A DNA stretch of 64,000 bases from Bacteroidaceae bacterium (GCA_017548075.1 JAFYNL010000001.1:1-64000), one strand, 5' to 3'; positions 16,649-25,771 are shown, counted from the stretch's first letter. Made by a program: numbers and translations. The notes: a model not told the origin generated them from the sequence alone.

Positions 16649-17356
16649 ATGCTTGCAGCATTGTACCTCATCCCTGTTACGCTTGGCGAGACCTCGATTG
16701 AGCAAGTCTTGCCCTCGTATAATCATGAGGTTATCATGGGCATTCGGCACTTCATTGTCGAGAACATCCGCTCTGCAAGGCGTTTTCTTCGCCAGACAGA
16801 TAAGGCGTTTCCTATCGACGAGAGCACATTCTTCGAGATGGGCAAACACGCCGACGAAAAGCTGTTCAGCCAATATCTGCAGCCCCTTCGCGAAGGCAAA
16901 CCGGTTGGGGTTATCAGCGAGGCTGGTTGTCCCGCAGTAGCCGATCCGGGAGCGGATATCGTCAAGATTGCGCAAAGGGAAGGACTTCGAGTGGTTCCTC
17001 TGGTTGGTCCGAGCAGTATGATTATGGCTGTGATGGGAAGCGGATTGAATGGACAAAGCTTTGCATTCAATGGCTATCTGCCTGTAGAACCTGCCGATAG
17101 AGCAAAGCGCCTGAAGGCTCTCGAGTCAAGGGCTTGGACGGAAGGACAGACGCAACTCTTCATCGAAACGCCTTACCGCAATCAGAAGATGTTCGATGCA
17201 CTCCTTTGCACACTTCGGCCACAAACCCGCCTCTGTGTCGCGGCTGGAATAACGACGGAAGACGAATACATCCGCACCCTTCACATCTCGGAATGGAAGA
17301 ACACTAAGTTGCCCGACCTCAGCAAAGTGCCCGCAATTTTCCTAATAAACAAGTAA
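16649..17356 (+). CDS. RsmI-like SAM-dependent methyltransferase (tetrapyrrole methylase fold)
   Basis: A 235-residue protein of the tetrapyrrole methylase superfamily, close to RsmI, which methylates the 2'-OH of C1402 in 16S rRNA. Visible motifs are LYLIPVTLGE at the N-terminus, GVISEAGCPAVADPG (the RsmI G-S-D-A-G-x-P-x-x-x-D-P-G-like loop, with Cys in place of the usual Met/Leu region) and VVPLVGPSS. The canonical RsmI sequence starts with a GTLYLVPTPIGNL-type motif; the difference (LIPVTLGET) marks this as the Bacteroidetes paralogue group, and its exact target is less sure. Its stop abuts the next ATG directly. Confidence 0.82.
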   Translation: MLAALYLIPVTLGETSIEQVLPSYNHEVIMGIRHFIVENIRSARRFLRQTDKAFPIDESTFFEMGKHADEKLFSQYLQPLREGKPVGVISEAGCPAVADPGADIVKIAQREGLRVVPLVGPSSMIMAVMGSGLNGQSFAFNGYLPVEPADRAKRLKALESRAWTEGQTQLFIETPYRNQKMFDALLCTLRPQTRLCVAAGITTEDEYIRTLHISEWKNTKLPDLSKVPAIFLINK

Positions 17357-18448
17357 ATGAAATACTCCATCATAGTTCCCGTTTACAATCGTCCGGATGA
17401 GGTGGACGAATTGCTGCAAAGCCTTACACAGCAGACTTTCCGCGATATGGAAGTCGTGATTGTGGAGGACGGCTCTTCCTTGCCTTGCGATTCTGTAGTT
17501 CAGAAGTATGCCGGCAAGCTTCAACTTCGCTATTTCACGAAGGAGAACAGCGGCCCCGGACCTACCAGAAACTTTGCTGCAGAGCACAGCCAAGGCGAGT
17601 TTCTCATCTTCCTTGATAGCGATTGCGTGCTTCCTCCAGGCTTCCTGCAAGCCGTTGAGGATGAGCTGAATAGAAAGGAATGCGATGCTTGGGGCGGACC
17701 GGATAAGGCTCACGAAAGCTTTACGCCAGTCCAAAAGGCCATCAACTACAGCATGACCTCGTTCATTACGACTGGTGGCATTCGTGGGGGCAAGAAGCAG
17801 ATGGACAAGAAGTTCTATCCGCGCTCCTTTAATCTGGGCATTCGTCGCAGTCTCTACAGGCAGTTGGGCGGCTTTTCTTCCATGCGTTTCGGCGAAGATA
17901 TCGACTTGAGTTTGCGCATTTACGAGAGTGGCGCAACTTGCCGACTTTTCCCGGAAGCTTGGGTTTGGCACAAGCGCAGAACCGACTTCAAGAAGTTCTT
18001 CAAGCAAGTTCACAACTCCGGTATTGCTCGCATCAACCTGATGAAGCGGCATCCAGGCAGTCTGAAACTCGTTCATATCCTGCCTGCAATCTTCACAATC
18101 GGAGTTTTTCTCCTGCTTCTCTTGTTCCTAACAGGGCTTGTCTTCACAGTTCTTGGACTTTATGCGGGTTTCTTTGGAGGCGGCGGATGCAATATGGGAC
18201 TCGTGGTCGCTTACTTTGGAGCGGCTTTGATGGCGCTTGCTCTCTTACCCCTCATACTCTTATCGCTCGTCATCTTCATCGATTCTGCTTTACGAAATAA
18301 GAGCCTCAAGATAGGCTTCCTCTCCATTTGGGCAAGCTTTATCCAGCTCATCGGCTACGGAACAGGCTTCCTTCGCGCTTGGTGGCTGAGGTGTGTTTGC
18401 GGCAGAAACGAGGAACTTCAGGCATTCAAAGATAATTTCTACAAGTAA
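17357..18448 (+). CDS. family 2 glycosyltransferase with C-terminal membrane segments
   Basis: A 363-residue GT-A type glycosyltransferase. The N-terminal domain (about 1-235) has YSIIVPVYNRPDEV, a DxD-type FLDSDCVLPP and the acceptor motif FGEDIDLSLR. The C-terminal part has at least two strong hydrophobic segments (about residues 250-300 and 320-335) that would anchor it in the inner membrane. Such enzymes make surface polysaccharide or glycolipid linkages; donor and acceptor are not evident. It starts on the base after the RsmI-like stop, so translation is probably coupled. Confidence 0.85.
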   Translation: MKYSIIVPVYNRPDEVDELLQSLTQQTFRDMEVVIVEDGSSLPCDSVVQKYAGKLQLRYFTKENSGPGPTRNFAAEHSQGEFLIFLDSDCVLPPGFLQAVEDELNRKECDAWGGPDKAHESFTPVQKAINYSMTSFITTGGIRGGKKQMDKKFYPRSFNLGIRRSLYRQLGGFSSMRFGEDIDLSLRIYESGATCRLFPEAWVWHKRRTDFKKFFKQVHNSGIARINLMKRHPGSLKLVHILPAIFTIGVFLLLLLFLTGLVFTVLGLYAGFFGGGGCNMGLVVAYFGAALMALALLPLILLSLVIFIDSALRNKSLKIGFLSIWASFIQLIGYGTGFLRAWWLRCVCGRNEELQAFKDNFYK

Positions 18449-18450
18449 AG

Positions 18451-18485
18451 ACAACGGACTACAGACAACGGACAACTGACTATAG
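18451..18485. repeat. heptad array (ACAACGG type), five units
   Basis: ACAACGG, ACTACAG, ACAACGG, ACAACTG and ACTATAG fill nearly the whole 39-bp gap between the glycosyltransferase stop and the radC ATG. It is the reverse complement of the TTGTCNG family. Confidence 0.9.
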
Positions 18486-18487
18486 AG

Positions 18488-19168
18488 ATGAAAGCCATTA
18501 AAGACTGGGCTCCAGAAGACCGACCTCGTGAACGACTCCTTGCAAATGGAGCGGACACTCTGAGCAAGGCAGAACTGCTTGCAATCCTTATTGGGAGTGG
18601 TGTGCCGGGCAAGTCGGCTGTGGATATCATGCGTTCCATTCTGGCAGATTATGGCGACAGTCTGATGTCTCTCGGAAAGGCTTCGGTAAAGGATTTGATG
18701 CGATATGAAGGCATCGGCGAGGCGAAGGCTGTCACGATTGTTGCGGCTTGTCAGCTTGCCAATCAACGACTCAAGGAAAACCTTCCGAAACGAATGCGAA
18801 TAAAGGACTCAACGGATGCGGTCAACTACTTCCGTCCTCGAATGCAAGACCTCACAATAGAGGAATGCCACCTTCTTCTTCTCGACCAAGGAATGGGCGT
18901 GAAAGGCTCTGTCCTGCTGAGTAGGGGAGGCATTGCAGGGGCTTCGGTTGATGTGCGTTGCCTGTTAAAGGAAGCTCTTCTGGGTCAGGCAGTTGCAGTC
19001 GTGCTTTGCCACAATCATCCAAGCGGAAGAACAAAGCCAAGTCGCGAAGATGACAACCTCACAAAAAAGGCCGCAGAAGCTTGCCAGACTGTTGGTATTC
19101 GCTTTGTTGACCACATCATCTTTGCAGGTGACGACTATTACAGCTATCAGGAAAACGGAAAGATATGA
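18488..19168 (+). CDS. radC: RadC family protein (JAB/MPN domain)
   Basis: A 226-residue protein with the RadC layout: an N-terminal helix-hairpin-helix-like region (DRPRERLLANGADTLSKAE, LMRYEGIGEAKA) and a C-terminal JAMM metalloprotease-like domain with HNHPSGRTKPSREDD (H-x-H ... D ligands). Once called a DNA repair protein, the cellular role of RadC is unsettled. The start ATG follows directly after a heptad array. The last 4 nt overlap the next gene (ATGA). Confidence 0.93.
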   Translation: MKAIKDWAPEDRPRERLLANGADTLSKAELLAILIGSGVPGKSAVDIMRSILADYGDSLMSLGKASVKDLMRYEGIGEAKAVTIVAACQLANQRLKENLPKRMRIKDSTDAVNYFRPRMQDLTIEECHLLLLDQGMGVKGSVLLSRGGIAGASVDVRCLLKEALLGQAVAVVLCHNHPSGRTKPSREDDNLTKKAAEACQTVGIRFVDHIIFAGDDYYSYQENGKI

Positions 19169-19503
19169 AGCGTAAATCGAAGAAAGTCAACTCCGAACTG
19201 GAGATGCAGGAGCGGGTGATTGAGGTGCTCAAGACCGTTTTCGACCCCGAAATTCCCGTCAATATCTACGACCTCGGGCTCATCTATCGTATTGAGTTTA
19301 ACGAAGATAACACCGAATTGAGTGTCGATATGACGCTTACTGCCCCAAATTGTCCTGCAGCAGACTTTATCGTGGAGGATGTCCGACAGAAGCTCGAAAC
19401 CATTACAGGCATAGAAAAGGTGGAAGTGAACCTCGTCTTCGAGCCTGAATGGGACAAGGATATGATGAGCGAAGAAGCAAAAATGGAACTTGGATTTCTA
19501 TAG
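19165..19503 (+). CDS. SufT/MIP18-like iron-sulfur assembly factor (DUF59)
   Basis: A 112-residue protein of the DUF59/MIP18 family. It has VLKTVFDPEIPVNIYDLGLIY near the start and LTAPNCPAADFI with the conserved Cys. Family members such as SufT help in maturation of Fe-S proteins. It overlaps radC by 4 nt and lies 2 nt before lpxH, so all three are likely translated from one message. Confidence 0.9.
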   Translation: MKRKSKKVNSELEMQERVIEVLKTVFDPEIPVNIYDLGLIYRIEFNEDNTELSVDMTLTAPNCPAADFIVEDVRQKLETITGIEKVEVNLVFEPEWDKDMMSEEAKMELGFL

Positions 19504-19505
19504 AT

Positions 19506-20264
19506 ATGAAGAACGTTTACTTTATAAGTGATGCCCATCTGGGTAGTCTTGCAATCAGGCATCGTCGTCAACAGGAACGTCGTTTGGTTCGCTTCCTCGA
19601 TGAGATTAAGGACAAGGCTGGAGCAATCTATTTGCTTGGCGATATGTTCGACTTTTGGTTTGAATATCAGACAGTTGTGCCTAAAGGCTTTACGCGTTTC
19701 CTTGGCAAACTGAGCGAACTGACCGACATGCATATCGAGGTGCACTATTTCACGGGCAATCACGATATTTGGTGCCTGAACTACCTCGAAAGGGAGTGCG
19801 GAGTCATTCTCCATCGCAATCCTCTAACTCTCGAAATTGGCGACCAGACGTTCTATCTTGCTCATGGCGACGGCCTCGGCGACACAGACAAGAAGTTCCA
19901 GTTCATTCGTAGCATCTTCCACAATAAGTTCTGTCAATGGGCTTTCCGATGGCTTCATCCTGATTTAGGAGTGCGTTTCGGCTTGAATTGGGCAAAGCGA
20001 AGCCGCATAGACCATAGCGAAGAAGCGCCTTATCAAGGGGAAGATAAGGAGCCGCTCGTCATCTATGCAAAGCAGTATTTGAAGGAGCATCCGGGAGTCG
20101 ATTACTTCATTTTCGGTCATCGCCACATTGAACTCGACCTTGCTCTAAGCCATCAAACGCGCGTTATCATTCTTGGAGACTGGATTAAGCAGTTCACCTA
20201 CGCCGTTTATAATGGCGAGCAACTCTATTTCGAGAACTATACCGAAGGCGAAGGTTCGCGATAA
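19506..20264 (+). CDS. lpxH: UDP-2,3-diacylglucosamine diphosphatase-like phosphoesterase
   Basis: A 252-residue calcineurin-like metallophosphoesterase. The metal-binding motifs are in order: SDAHLG, LLGDMFDFWFE, TGNHDIW, AHGDGLG and FGHRHIE. This set with GDMFDFW is typical of LpxH, which hydrolyses UDP-2,3-diacylglucosamine to lipid X in lipid A biosynthesis on the cytoplasmic face of the inner membrane. The frame extends upstream to 19449, but the ATG at 19506, 2 nt after the previous stop, gives the family N-terminus. It converges on the amylase gene with only 2 nt between stop codons. Confidence 0.88.
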   Translation: MKNVYFISDAHLGSLAIRHRRQQERRLVRFLDEIKDKAGAIYLLGDMFDFWFEYQTVVPKGFTRFLGKLSELTDMHIEVHYFTGNHDIWCLNYLERECGVILHRNPLTLEIGDQTFYLAHGDGLGDTDKKFQFIRSIFHNKFCQWAFRWLHPDLGVRFGLNWAKRSRIDHSEEAPYQGEDKEPLVIYAKQYLKEHPGVDYFIFGHRHIELDLALSHQTRVIILGDWIKQFTYAVYNGEQLYFENYTEGEGSR

Positions 20265-20266
20265 CC

Positions 20267-21925
20267 CTAGTGATGTTTGCCAACATAACTCAGTATAACT
20301 CCAAAGTTGGCTGGGAGTGTAAGGGTAAGCGGCTCGTTTGAATTGAACGACATTCTTACCTTCTTGTTAGTCAGCGTGTTATATAAGGTAACCTCAGCCT
20401 TTTCTTTAATGTCTGTAAATTCAAAGAAATGGTGGGGTAGGTTGAGCGAAATCGTCTCTTCCTTATCGGAAAAATTAGCAATTACGAGTGCGAACTTCTT
20501 GCCTTTATGACGGATGAAAGCATATTGTCTTTGCAGATGCGGGTTCGCATACATCAAATCATAGAAACCTCCTTTTGCATAAAGGTCTTGCTCTCGAAGG
20601 TTTAGAATGGTTTGATAGGTTTTCTGTAATGTAAGTTCCTCATTTGTAAGCAGTTTCCCATCAAAGCGACCTTTGTTACGCCATCTTTGAATAGAAGAAA
20701 TCGTCCAATAATCAAAAATAGTGGTTCGCCCGTCTTTTCCGCTGAAACCTTCTGCATCCATGCCTCGCTCGCCAAGTTCTTGTCCGAAATAAAGCATGAA
20801 AGGGCAGGGCATAAGGCTGCTTACAAGAAGTGCAGGAAGGGCTTTCTTTGCATCGCCAAGCAGGAAATCGCTCGCAAGCCTTTGTTCATCGTGGTTCTCT
20901 AGGAAGTTGAGCATCTTCCCACGAATATCGTCAACGGCTTGCCAACATGCAGTTATGCTTTGGGTGCTTTGCCCTCGACAAACATTCAGAAGCGTGTCGT
21001 AAAGCCCGACTTTATCGTAAAGATAGTCAAAATGGCCTCGATGAATGTAGTCGCGATATAGGTTCGGATTGTAAACTTCGGCAATGAAAATGAGGTCAGG
21101 GTATTGGCTCTTAACTTGCGGCAAAGCCCATTCCCAGAACTCTACAGGCACCATCTCGGCCATATCACAACGGAATCCATCAATTCCCTTCGAGGCCCAA
21201 TAGAGCAGGATTTGCAGCATCTTATTCCAAGTATCTGGAGTAGGGGAGAAGTGACCTTGCTTGCCTCCAAGATAATCGATGCCGTAATTGAGTTTCACAG
21301 TCTCGTACCAATCATTTTTCGACGGCCAAGAAGTGAAGTTGTCATTGCCCGTAGCCTTCGCAGGAACCTCTTTATAAGTAGAGTGGGGCAGAATGTTATC
21401 AAGATGCAATTGCTCTGCAGGAAGGTAGTAAAAGTTGTTATCCGCTGAGAACGAGCAGGTTACATTGTCATCTTCACCAAGGTCGCGAACCATTGCTGAA
21501 GGCTTTGCATCGGAATGATACTGGCGAGCAACATGATTGGGGACAAAGTCGATGATGACTTTCAAACCTGCTTTGTGTGTCCTTGCCACAAGCAATTCGA
21601 ACTCATGAATGCGTTCGTTTGGATTCTTCGCAAGGTCTGGGTCAACATCATAATAGTCGCGAATGGCATAGGGACTGCCGGCTTCTCCTTTCACAACATC
21701 AGGATTGTCCTTCGGAATGCCATAAGCCGAGTAATCTGTCTTGCTCGCATGTTCGATGATACCTGTGTACCAGATATGAGTACAGCCAAGTGCCCGGATT
21801 TGTTCCAGAGCCTTGGCTGTAAAGTCTTGCATCAAGCCGCACCCGTTCTCCTGCATTGTTCCAAAAGGAATGCAGGCAGTCTTGTCGTTACCGAAAAGGC
21901 GGGTGAAGACTTGATAAATGGTCAT
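20267..21925 (-). CDS. GH13 alpha-amylase family glycosidase
   Basis: A 552-residue protein with the four GH13 regions in order: VIIDFVPNHV, GIDGFRCDMAEM (nucleophile Asp), LIFIAEVYNP (acid/base Glu) and NFLENHDEQR (transition-state Asp). There is no signal peptide (starts MTIYQVFTRLFG), so it acts in the cytoplasm on internalised alpha-glucans or on glycogen. The C-terminal beta-domain covers about residues 440-552. The start overlaps the fabD stop by 4 nt (ATGA), an unusual partner. Confidence 0.9.
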   Translation of the reverse strand: MTIYQVFTRLFGNDKTACIPFGTMQENGCGLMQDFTAKALEQIRALGCTHIWYTGIIEHASKTDYSAYGIPKDNPDVVKGEAGSPYAIRDYYDVDPDLAKNPNERIHEFELLVARTHKAGLKVIIDFVPNHVARQYHSDAKPSAMVRDLGEDDNVTCSFSADNNFYYLPAEQLHLDNILPHSTYKEVPAKATGNDNFTSWPSKNDWYETVKLNYGIDYLGGKQGHFSPTPDTWNKMLQILLYWASKGIDGFRCDMAEMVPVEFWEWALPQVKSQYPDLIFIAEVYNPNLYRDYIHRGHFDYLYDKVGLYDTLLNVCRGQSTQSITACWQAVDDIRGKMLNFLENHDEQRLASDFLLGDAKKALPALLVSSLMPCPFMLYFGQELGERGMDAEGFSGKDGRTTIFDYWTISSIQRWRNKGRFDGKLLTNEELTLQKTYQTILNLREQDLYAKGGFYDLMYANPHLQRQYAFIRHKGKKFALVIANFSDKEETISLNLPHHFFEFTDIKEKAEVTLYNTLTNKKVRMSFNSNEPLTLTLPANFGVILSYVGKHH

Positions 21926-22821
21926 TGAATGCCGTCGATAGTGATGCTCTCGTTTCCTTTAGCAATCTTGGTAATCATGCCCTGCAGAGCTTTGCCAGGA
22001 CCGCATTCTGTAAATTCAGTCGCACCTGCCTCAATCATGTTCTGAACCTCTTGAGTCCAACGAACAGAGGCTGTGAGCTGAGCAATAAGATTCTGCTTGA
22101 TTTCGGCTGCATCCGTATGTGCCTTAGCATCTACATTCTGATAGATGGGGCAAGAAGGAGTGTGGAACTCAGTCTTTTCGATGGCTGCCTGAAGTTCATC
22201 CTTTGCAGGTTGCATGAGGGGACTATGGAAAGCTCCACCAACAGGCAGTACGATAGCGCGCTTTGCACCAGCTTCTTTCAGCTTCTCGCAAGCAGTATTA
22301 ATCTCATCAACATTGCCGCTGATGACCAATTGACCTGGGCAATTGTAGTTAGCAGGAACGACAACTCCCTTACCATTTGCAGTCACTTCAGCACAAATCT
22401 GCTCGACTGTCTCATCTGGAAGATTGATGATGGCTGCCATTGTGCTGGGAGCGGCTTCGCAAGCCTTCTGCATAGCCATTGCACGAGCATGCACAAGACG
22501 AAGTCCGTCCTCAAAAGAAAGTGCTCCAGCAGCAACGAGAGCGCTGAACTCACCAAGGCTGTGACCACCAACCATATCTGGCTTGAAGGCGTCTCCAAGA
22601 CAGATTGCCGTGATAACACTATGGAGGAAGACTGCGGGTTGAGTAACCTTAGTTTGCTTCAACTCCTCAGCATCGCCCTCGAACATGATATCTGTGATGC
22701 GGAAACCAAGTATCTCGTTTGCTTTTTCGAAAAGTTCTTTTGCTTTGGGATTTGTGTCGTAAAGCTCTTTGCCCATGCCTGTGAACTGAGCTCCTTGACC
22801 GGGAAATACAAATGCTTTCAT
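21922..22821 (-). CDS. fabD: malonyl-CoA:ACP transacylase FabD
   Basis: A 299-residue enzyme that loads malonyl groups onto acyl carrier protein for fatty-acid synthesis. It has the N-terminal FPGQGAQ, the nucleophile GHSLGE (S88), the catalytic His in GGAFHSPLM and the C-terminal ECGPGKALQG. A longer frame to 22857 exists but the ATG at 22821 gives the standard MKAFVFPGQG start. It has its own promoter and is followed directly by the amylase gene. Confidence 0.95.
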   Translation of the reverse strand: MKAFVFPGQGAQFTGMGKELYDTNPKAKELFEKANEILGFRITDIMFEGDAEELKQTKVTQPAVFLHSVITAICLGDAFKPDMVGGHSLGEFSALVAAGALSFEDGLRLVHARAMAMQKACEAAPSTMAAIINLPDETVEQICAEVTANGKGVVVPANYNCPGQLVISGNVDEINTACEKLKEAGAKRAIVLPVGGAFHSPLMQPAKDELQAAIEKTEFHTPSCPIYQNVDAKAHTDAAEIKQNLIAQLTASVRWTQEVQNMIEAGATEFTECGPGKALQGMITKIAKGNESITIDGIQ

Positions 22822-22854
22822 TGTCTTTTGTGTTTTATTATTCGTTTTGCGCGG

Positions 22855-22884
22855 CAAAGGTACGAAATTTTATTCACATAACAA
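22855..22884 (-). promoter_or_regulatory. promoter of fabD
   Basis: On the minus strand TTG (22884-22882), a 19-nt spacer and TACCTTTG (22862-22855), 33 nt before the ATG. Confidence 0.75.
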
Positions 22885-23011
22885 CATTTGTATGCGACAT
22901 TCTCTACGCGCGTACATTATTTATTGATATAGGTCATAAATGTCTGCCTGCAAATTCTAATTGACGTTATGTTTAGTAGGAATTGTGATTGAAATATTAT
23001 TGCCCTATTGT

Positions 23012-23042
23012 TTTGTGCTTTCAAATTTATTGACTAACTTTG
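23012..23042 (+). promoter_or_regulatory. promoter of the oxidoreductase-sulfatase pair
   Basis: TTTG at 23012-23015, a 19-nt spacer and TAACTTTG at 23035-23042, 27 nt before the ATG. Confidence 0.8.
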
Positions 23043-23069
23043 TGGCAGAAACCATAAAAGCATCTTCAA

Positions 23070-24044
23070 ATGAAGATTTCAATTGCAGGAACGGGAAAGA
23101 TTGCCGAGGAGGTCATGCGAATGTTGCATGATGAGTTTGCTGGCGAGATTGAAGTGACTGGCATTTATGCTCGCGAACAAAGCGTGGAACATGCTATCGA
23201 CCTCTGTCAAGCCTATGCTCAAACGGGCTTCGTTTATACGGATTATCTGAGAATGCTTCAAGAAGCAGAAGCCGACTTCGTGTATATTGCCAACGCAAAT
23301 CATGTGCATCATGAGTATGCAATGCAAGCCATGATGGCAGGAAAGAATGTGATTGTGGAGAAACCAATTGCGGTGGATCGTGTTCAGACAGAGGAACTTA
23401 TCGATACCGCAATACAGCGTTGCGTCTATTGTCTGCCGGCTTATTCCTTATTATATATGCCGATGTTCAGGAAGTTGCAAGAGTTTATTCCGCAACTTGG
23501 AACGATTAGGATGATTCATTGCAACTATGCTCAACGCAGTAGTCGCTATGACCGTTACCTTAGTGGCGAGCTGACTCCTGTCTTCGACCCAGCAATGGCT
23601 GGCGGAACACTTGCCGACCTCAATGTCTACAACCTTTGTTTCGCGATTGCTTTGTTCGGTCCTCCTCGCACAGTTCGCTATGAATGTAATCGAGGTTATA
23701 ACGGCATCGATACTAGCGGAACACTTCTATGCCACTACCCTACCTCGCTTGCTGTGCTGAGTGCTTCAAAGGATTCTGATGGCCTTTCGTATGGCTGCAT
23801 CCAAGGCGAAGAAGGTTACATCGAGGTGCACGGTTCCGTAAGCACCCTCAACTCCTTTACCGTTCACCTGAAAGGCAAGGAGCCCATTACCATTGAGAAT
23901 GAGAAGGGACATCACAGGCTCAGTTATGAGTTCCGCGAGTTCCTGAATCTCATTGAGAACAGGCAGGAATGCCACATAGTTATTCCATATTTAACGCGAA
24001 TAATGCAAGAGATTGCCATCGCAAAAGAACGTATGATATCATGA
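23070..24044 (+). CDS. Gfo/Idh/MocA family oxidoreductase
   Basis: A 324-residue NAD(P)-dependent sugar-type dehydrogenase. The N-terminal Rossmann fold begins MKISIAGTGKIAEEVMRML, the family EKP motif is present (NVIVEKPIAV, catalytic Lys), and the C-terminal alpha/beta domain carries FDPAMAGGTLADLNVYNL. Members oxidise or reduce sugars, inositols and related polyols; the substrate is not clear. The last 4 nt (ATGA) overlap the sulfatase start, so the two are translationally coupled. Confidence 0.88.
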   Translation: MKISIAGTGKIAEEVMRMLHDEFAGEIEVTGIYAREQSVEHAIDLCQAYAQTGFVYTDYLRMLQEAEADFVYIANANHVHHEYAMQAMMAGKNVIVEKPIAVDRVQTEELIDTAIQRCVYCLPAYSLLYMPMFRKLQEFIPQLGTIRMIHCNYAQRSSRYDRYLSGELTPVFDPAMAGGTLADLNVYNLCFAIALFGPPRTVRYECNRGYNGIDTSGTLLCHYPTSLAVLSASKDSDGLSYGCIQGEEGYIEVHGSVSTLNSFTVHLKGKEPITIENEKGHHRLSYEFREFLNLIENRQECHIVIPYLTRIMQEIAIAKERMIS

Positions 24045-25591
24045 AGAAACTACCACTTTTCCTGCTTGGCAGTTGTGCCGTAAATGCAGCCCAAGCACAG
24101 CGTTGGAACATCGTTTACATCATGAGTGACGACCATTCCTATCAAGCGATAAGTGCTTATGGTCATCAACTTAGCAAGCAAGCGCCAACTCCCAACCTCG
24201 ACCGACTTGCTGAACGGGGAATGCTCTTCCGTCGTGCATATGTCGAGAACTCGCTGAGTACACCAAGTCGAGCTTGTTTGATGACTGGAATGTATAGTCA
24301 TCAGAGCGGACAGAGGACGCTTGATTGCCCAATTGATGAGAATGCTCCGTTCGTAAGCGAGTATCTGCAACAGGCTGGTTACCAGACGAGTATAATTGGC
24401 AAATGGCACATGCTTTGCGAACCGAAAGGCTTCGACGACTATCACATCGTTCCTGGTCAAGGCGATTATTATGATCCGAGGTTCCGTTCGAAAGAGACTA
24501 ATGGCAAGTATATTGTGGAGAAAGGCTATGCGACGAACCTCATCACAGACTATGCAATACAGTTCCTTGAAACTCGCGACAAGTCAAAGCCATTCGCACT
24601 CTTCGTTCATCACAAGGCTCCTCACAGGAATTGGATGCCACCACTCGATATGCTCGACCTTTATGAAGATGTTGAGTTTCCGCTTCCTGAGACCTTCCGA
24701 GATGATTATTCCACGAGAGGTCAGGCCGCAAAGGAGCAGCAGATGAGCATCGAGAAAGACATGGAAATGTGTTACGACCTTAAGGTGACGCAGATAAAGC
24801 CAGGCATGGGTTACACTCATGAACGTAATGGCGATGGATTCCGCCACCAACTCTCTCGAATGTCGCCAGAACAAAGAGAGAAATGGGAGTCCGTCTATAA
24901 CCCTCGAAACGAGGCCATGTTGGCTCAACATCTTACTGGCGATGCCCTTCTTCAGTGGAAATATCAGCGGTATATCCGCGATTATATGAGGGTTATCCAC
25001 AGTATCGACGAGCAAGTTGGACGGTTGCTCGACTACTTGGAGGCTAACGATTTGATGGACAACACGATGGTAGTCTATACGAGCGACCAGGGTTTCTATA
25101 TGGGAGAGCACGGCTGGTTCGATAAACGTTTTATGTATGAGGAGTCGTTCCGCACTCCCCTACTCGTCTGTGCACCAGGCATGAAAGGCGGTCAGAAGAG
25201 TGATGCTCTTGTTCAGAACATTGACTTTGCTCCAACTTTCCTCGATATTGCGGATGCCGAAAAGCCCCAGCAAATGGTTGGAACTTCGTTGCTACCTATC
25301 ATGTCGAAAGGCGGCAAGGCACCAAAGAATTGGCGTAAGTATCTGTATTACCATTATTATGATTGTCCTGCGGAACATAATGTGATGCGTCATGATGGCG
25401 TGAGCGATGGCAGATACAAGCTCATTCACTTCTACGGACCTAAGGGTTCTTACGACGAACTCTTTGATTTGAAGAAAGATCCAAACGAGCTTCAGAACGT
25501 CATAGCTGAGAAAAAGTATGCAAAACATTTGGCTCAACTTCAGAAGCAACTCGATGCTTTCCGCATAGAGCAAAAGGTCGATGAATGGTGA
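24041..25591 (+). CDS. secreted type I sulfatase, serine-type active site
   Basis: A 516-residue arylsulfatase-family (S1) enzyme with a signal peptide ending near AQAQ. The metal-binding start is NIVYIMSDDH. The active-site signature is STPSRACLMTG, so the residue to become formylglycine is Ser. This means an anaerobic sulfatase-maturating enzyme (anSME) is needed, and none is in the window. IIGKWHM and YTSDQGFYMGEHGWFDK are further family motifs. Such enzymes release sulfate from host glycans (mucin, glycosaminoglycans) or algal polysaccharides. The ATG at 24041 overlaps the oxidoreductase stop. No SusC/SusD pair is near. Confidence 0.92.
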   Translation: MKKLPLFLLGSCAVNAAQAQRWNIVYIMSDDHSYQAISAYGHQLSKQAPTPNLDRLAERGMLFRRAYVENSLSTPSRACLMTGMYSHQSGQRTLDCPIDENAPFVSEYLQQAGYQTSIIGKWHMLCEPKGFDDYHIVPGQGDYYDPRFRSKETNGKYIVEKGYATNLITDYAIQFLETRDKSKPFALFVHHKAPHRNWMPPLDMLDLYEDVEFPLPETFRDDYSTRGQAAKEQQMSIEKDMEMCYDLKVTQIKPGMGYTHERNGDGFRHQLSRMSPEQREKWESVYNPRNEAMLAQHLTGDALLQWKYQRYIRDYMRVIHSIDEQVGRLLDYLEANDLMDNTMVVYTSDQGFYMGEHGWFDKRFMYEESFRTPLLVCAPGMKGGQKSDALVQNIDFAPTFLDIADAEKPQQMVGTSLLPIMSKGGKAPKNWRKYLYYHYYDCPAEHNVMRHDGVSDGRYKLIHFYGPKGSYDELFDLKKDPNELQNVIAEKKYAKHLAQLQKQLDAFRIEQKVDEW

Positions 25592-25597
25592 CGCCAG

Positions 25598-25695
25598 TTA
25601 AGTTGCTCAACGTAACGTGTTATGATTGCAAACGTAACACGTTAACTTTGCCAACTTAACACGTTATGTTTGCCATCGTAACTGCAGTCGTTTAC
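25598..25695 (+). repeat. 22-bp-phased intergenic array, copy C
   Basis: Units start at 25613, 25635, 25657 and 25679, each 22 bp apart (TAACGTGTTA, TAACACGTTA twice, TAACTGCAG). The terminal signature here is ACTGCAGTCGTTTA. It lies between the convergent sulfatase and serine palmitoyltransferase genes. Confidence 0.88.
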
Positions 25696-25704
25696 TGTAA
25701 AGAC

Positions 25705-25747
25705 ACAAAAAAGGCAACGCATCCTTGTTGTAAGGTTGCATTGCCTT
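25705..25747 (-). terminator. intrinsic terminator of the serine palmitoyltransferase gene
   Basis: A long imperfect hairpin: AAGGCAA...CCTT (25711-25725) pairs with AAGG...TTGCCTT (25732-25747). In the minus direction it is followed by TTTTTTGTG. It lies 25 nt past the stop. Confidence 0.8.
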
Positions 25748-25771
25748 AATAGTGATTCGATTATCGTTCGC

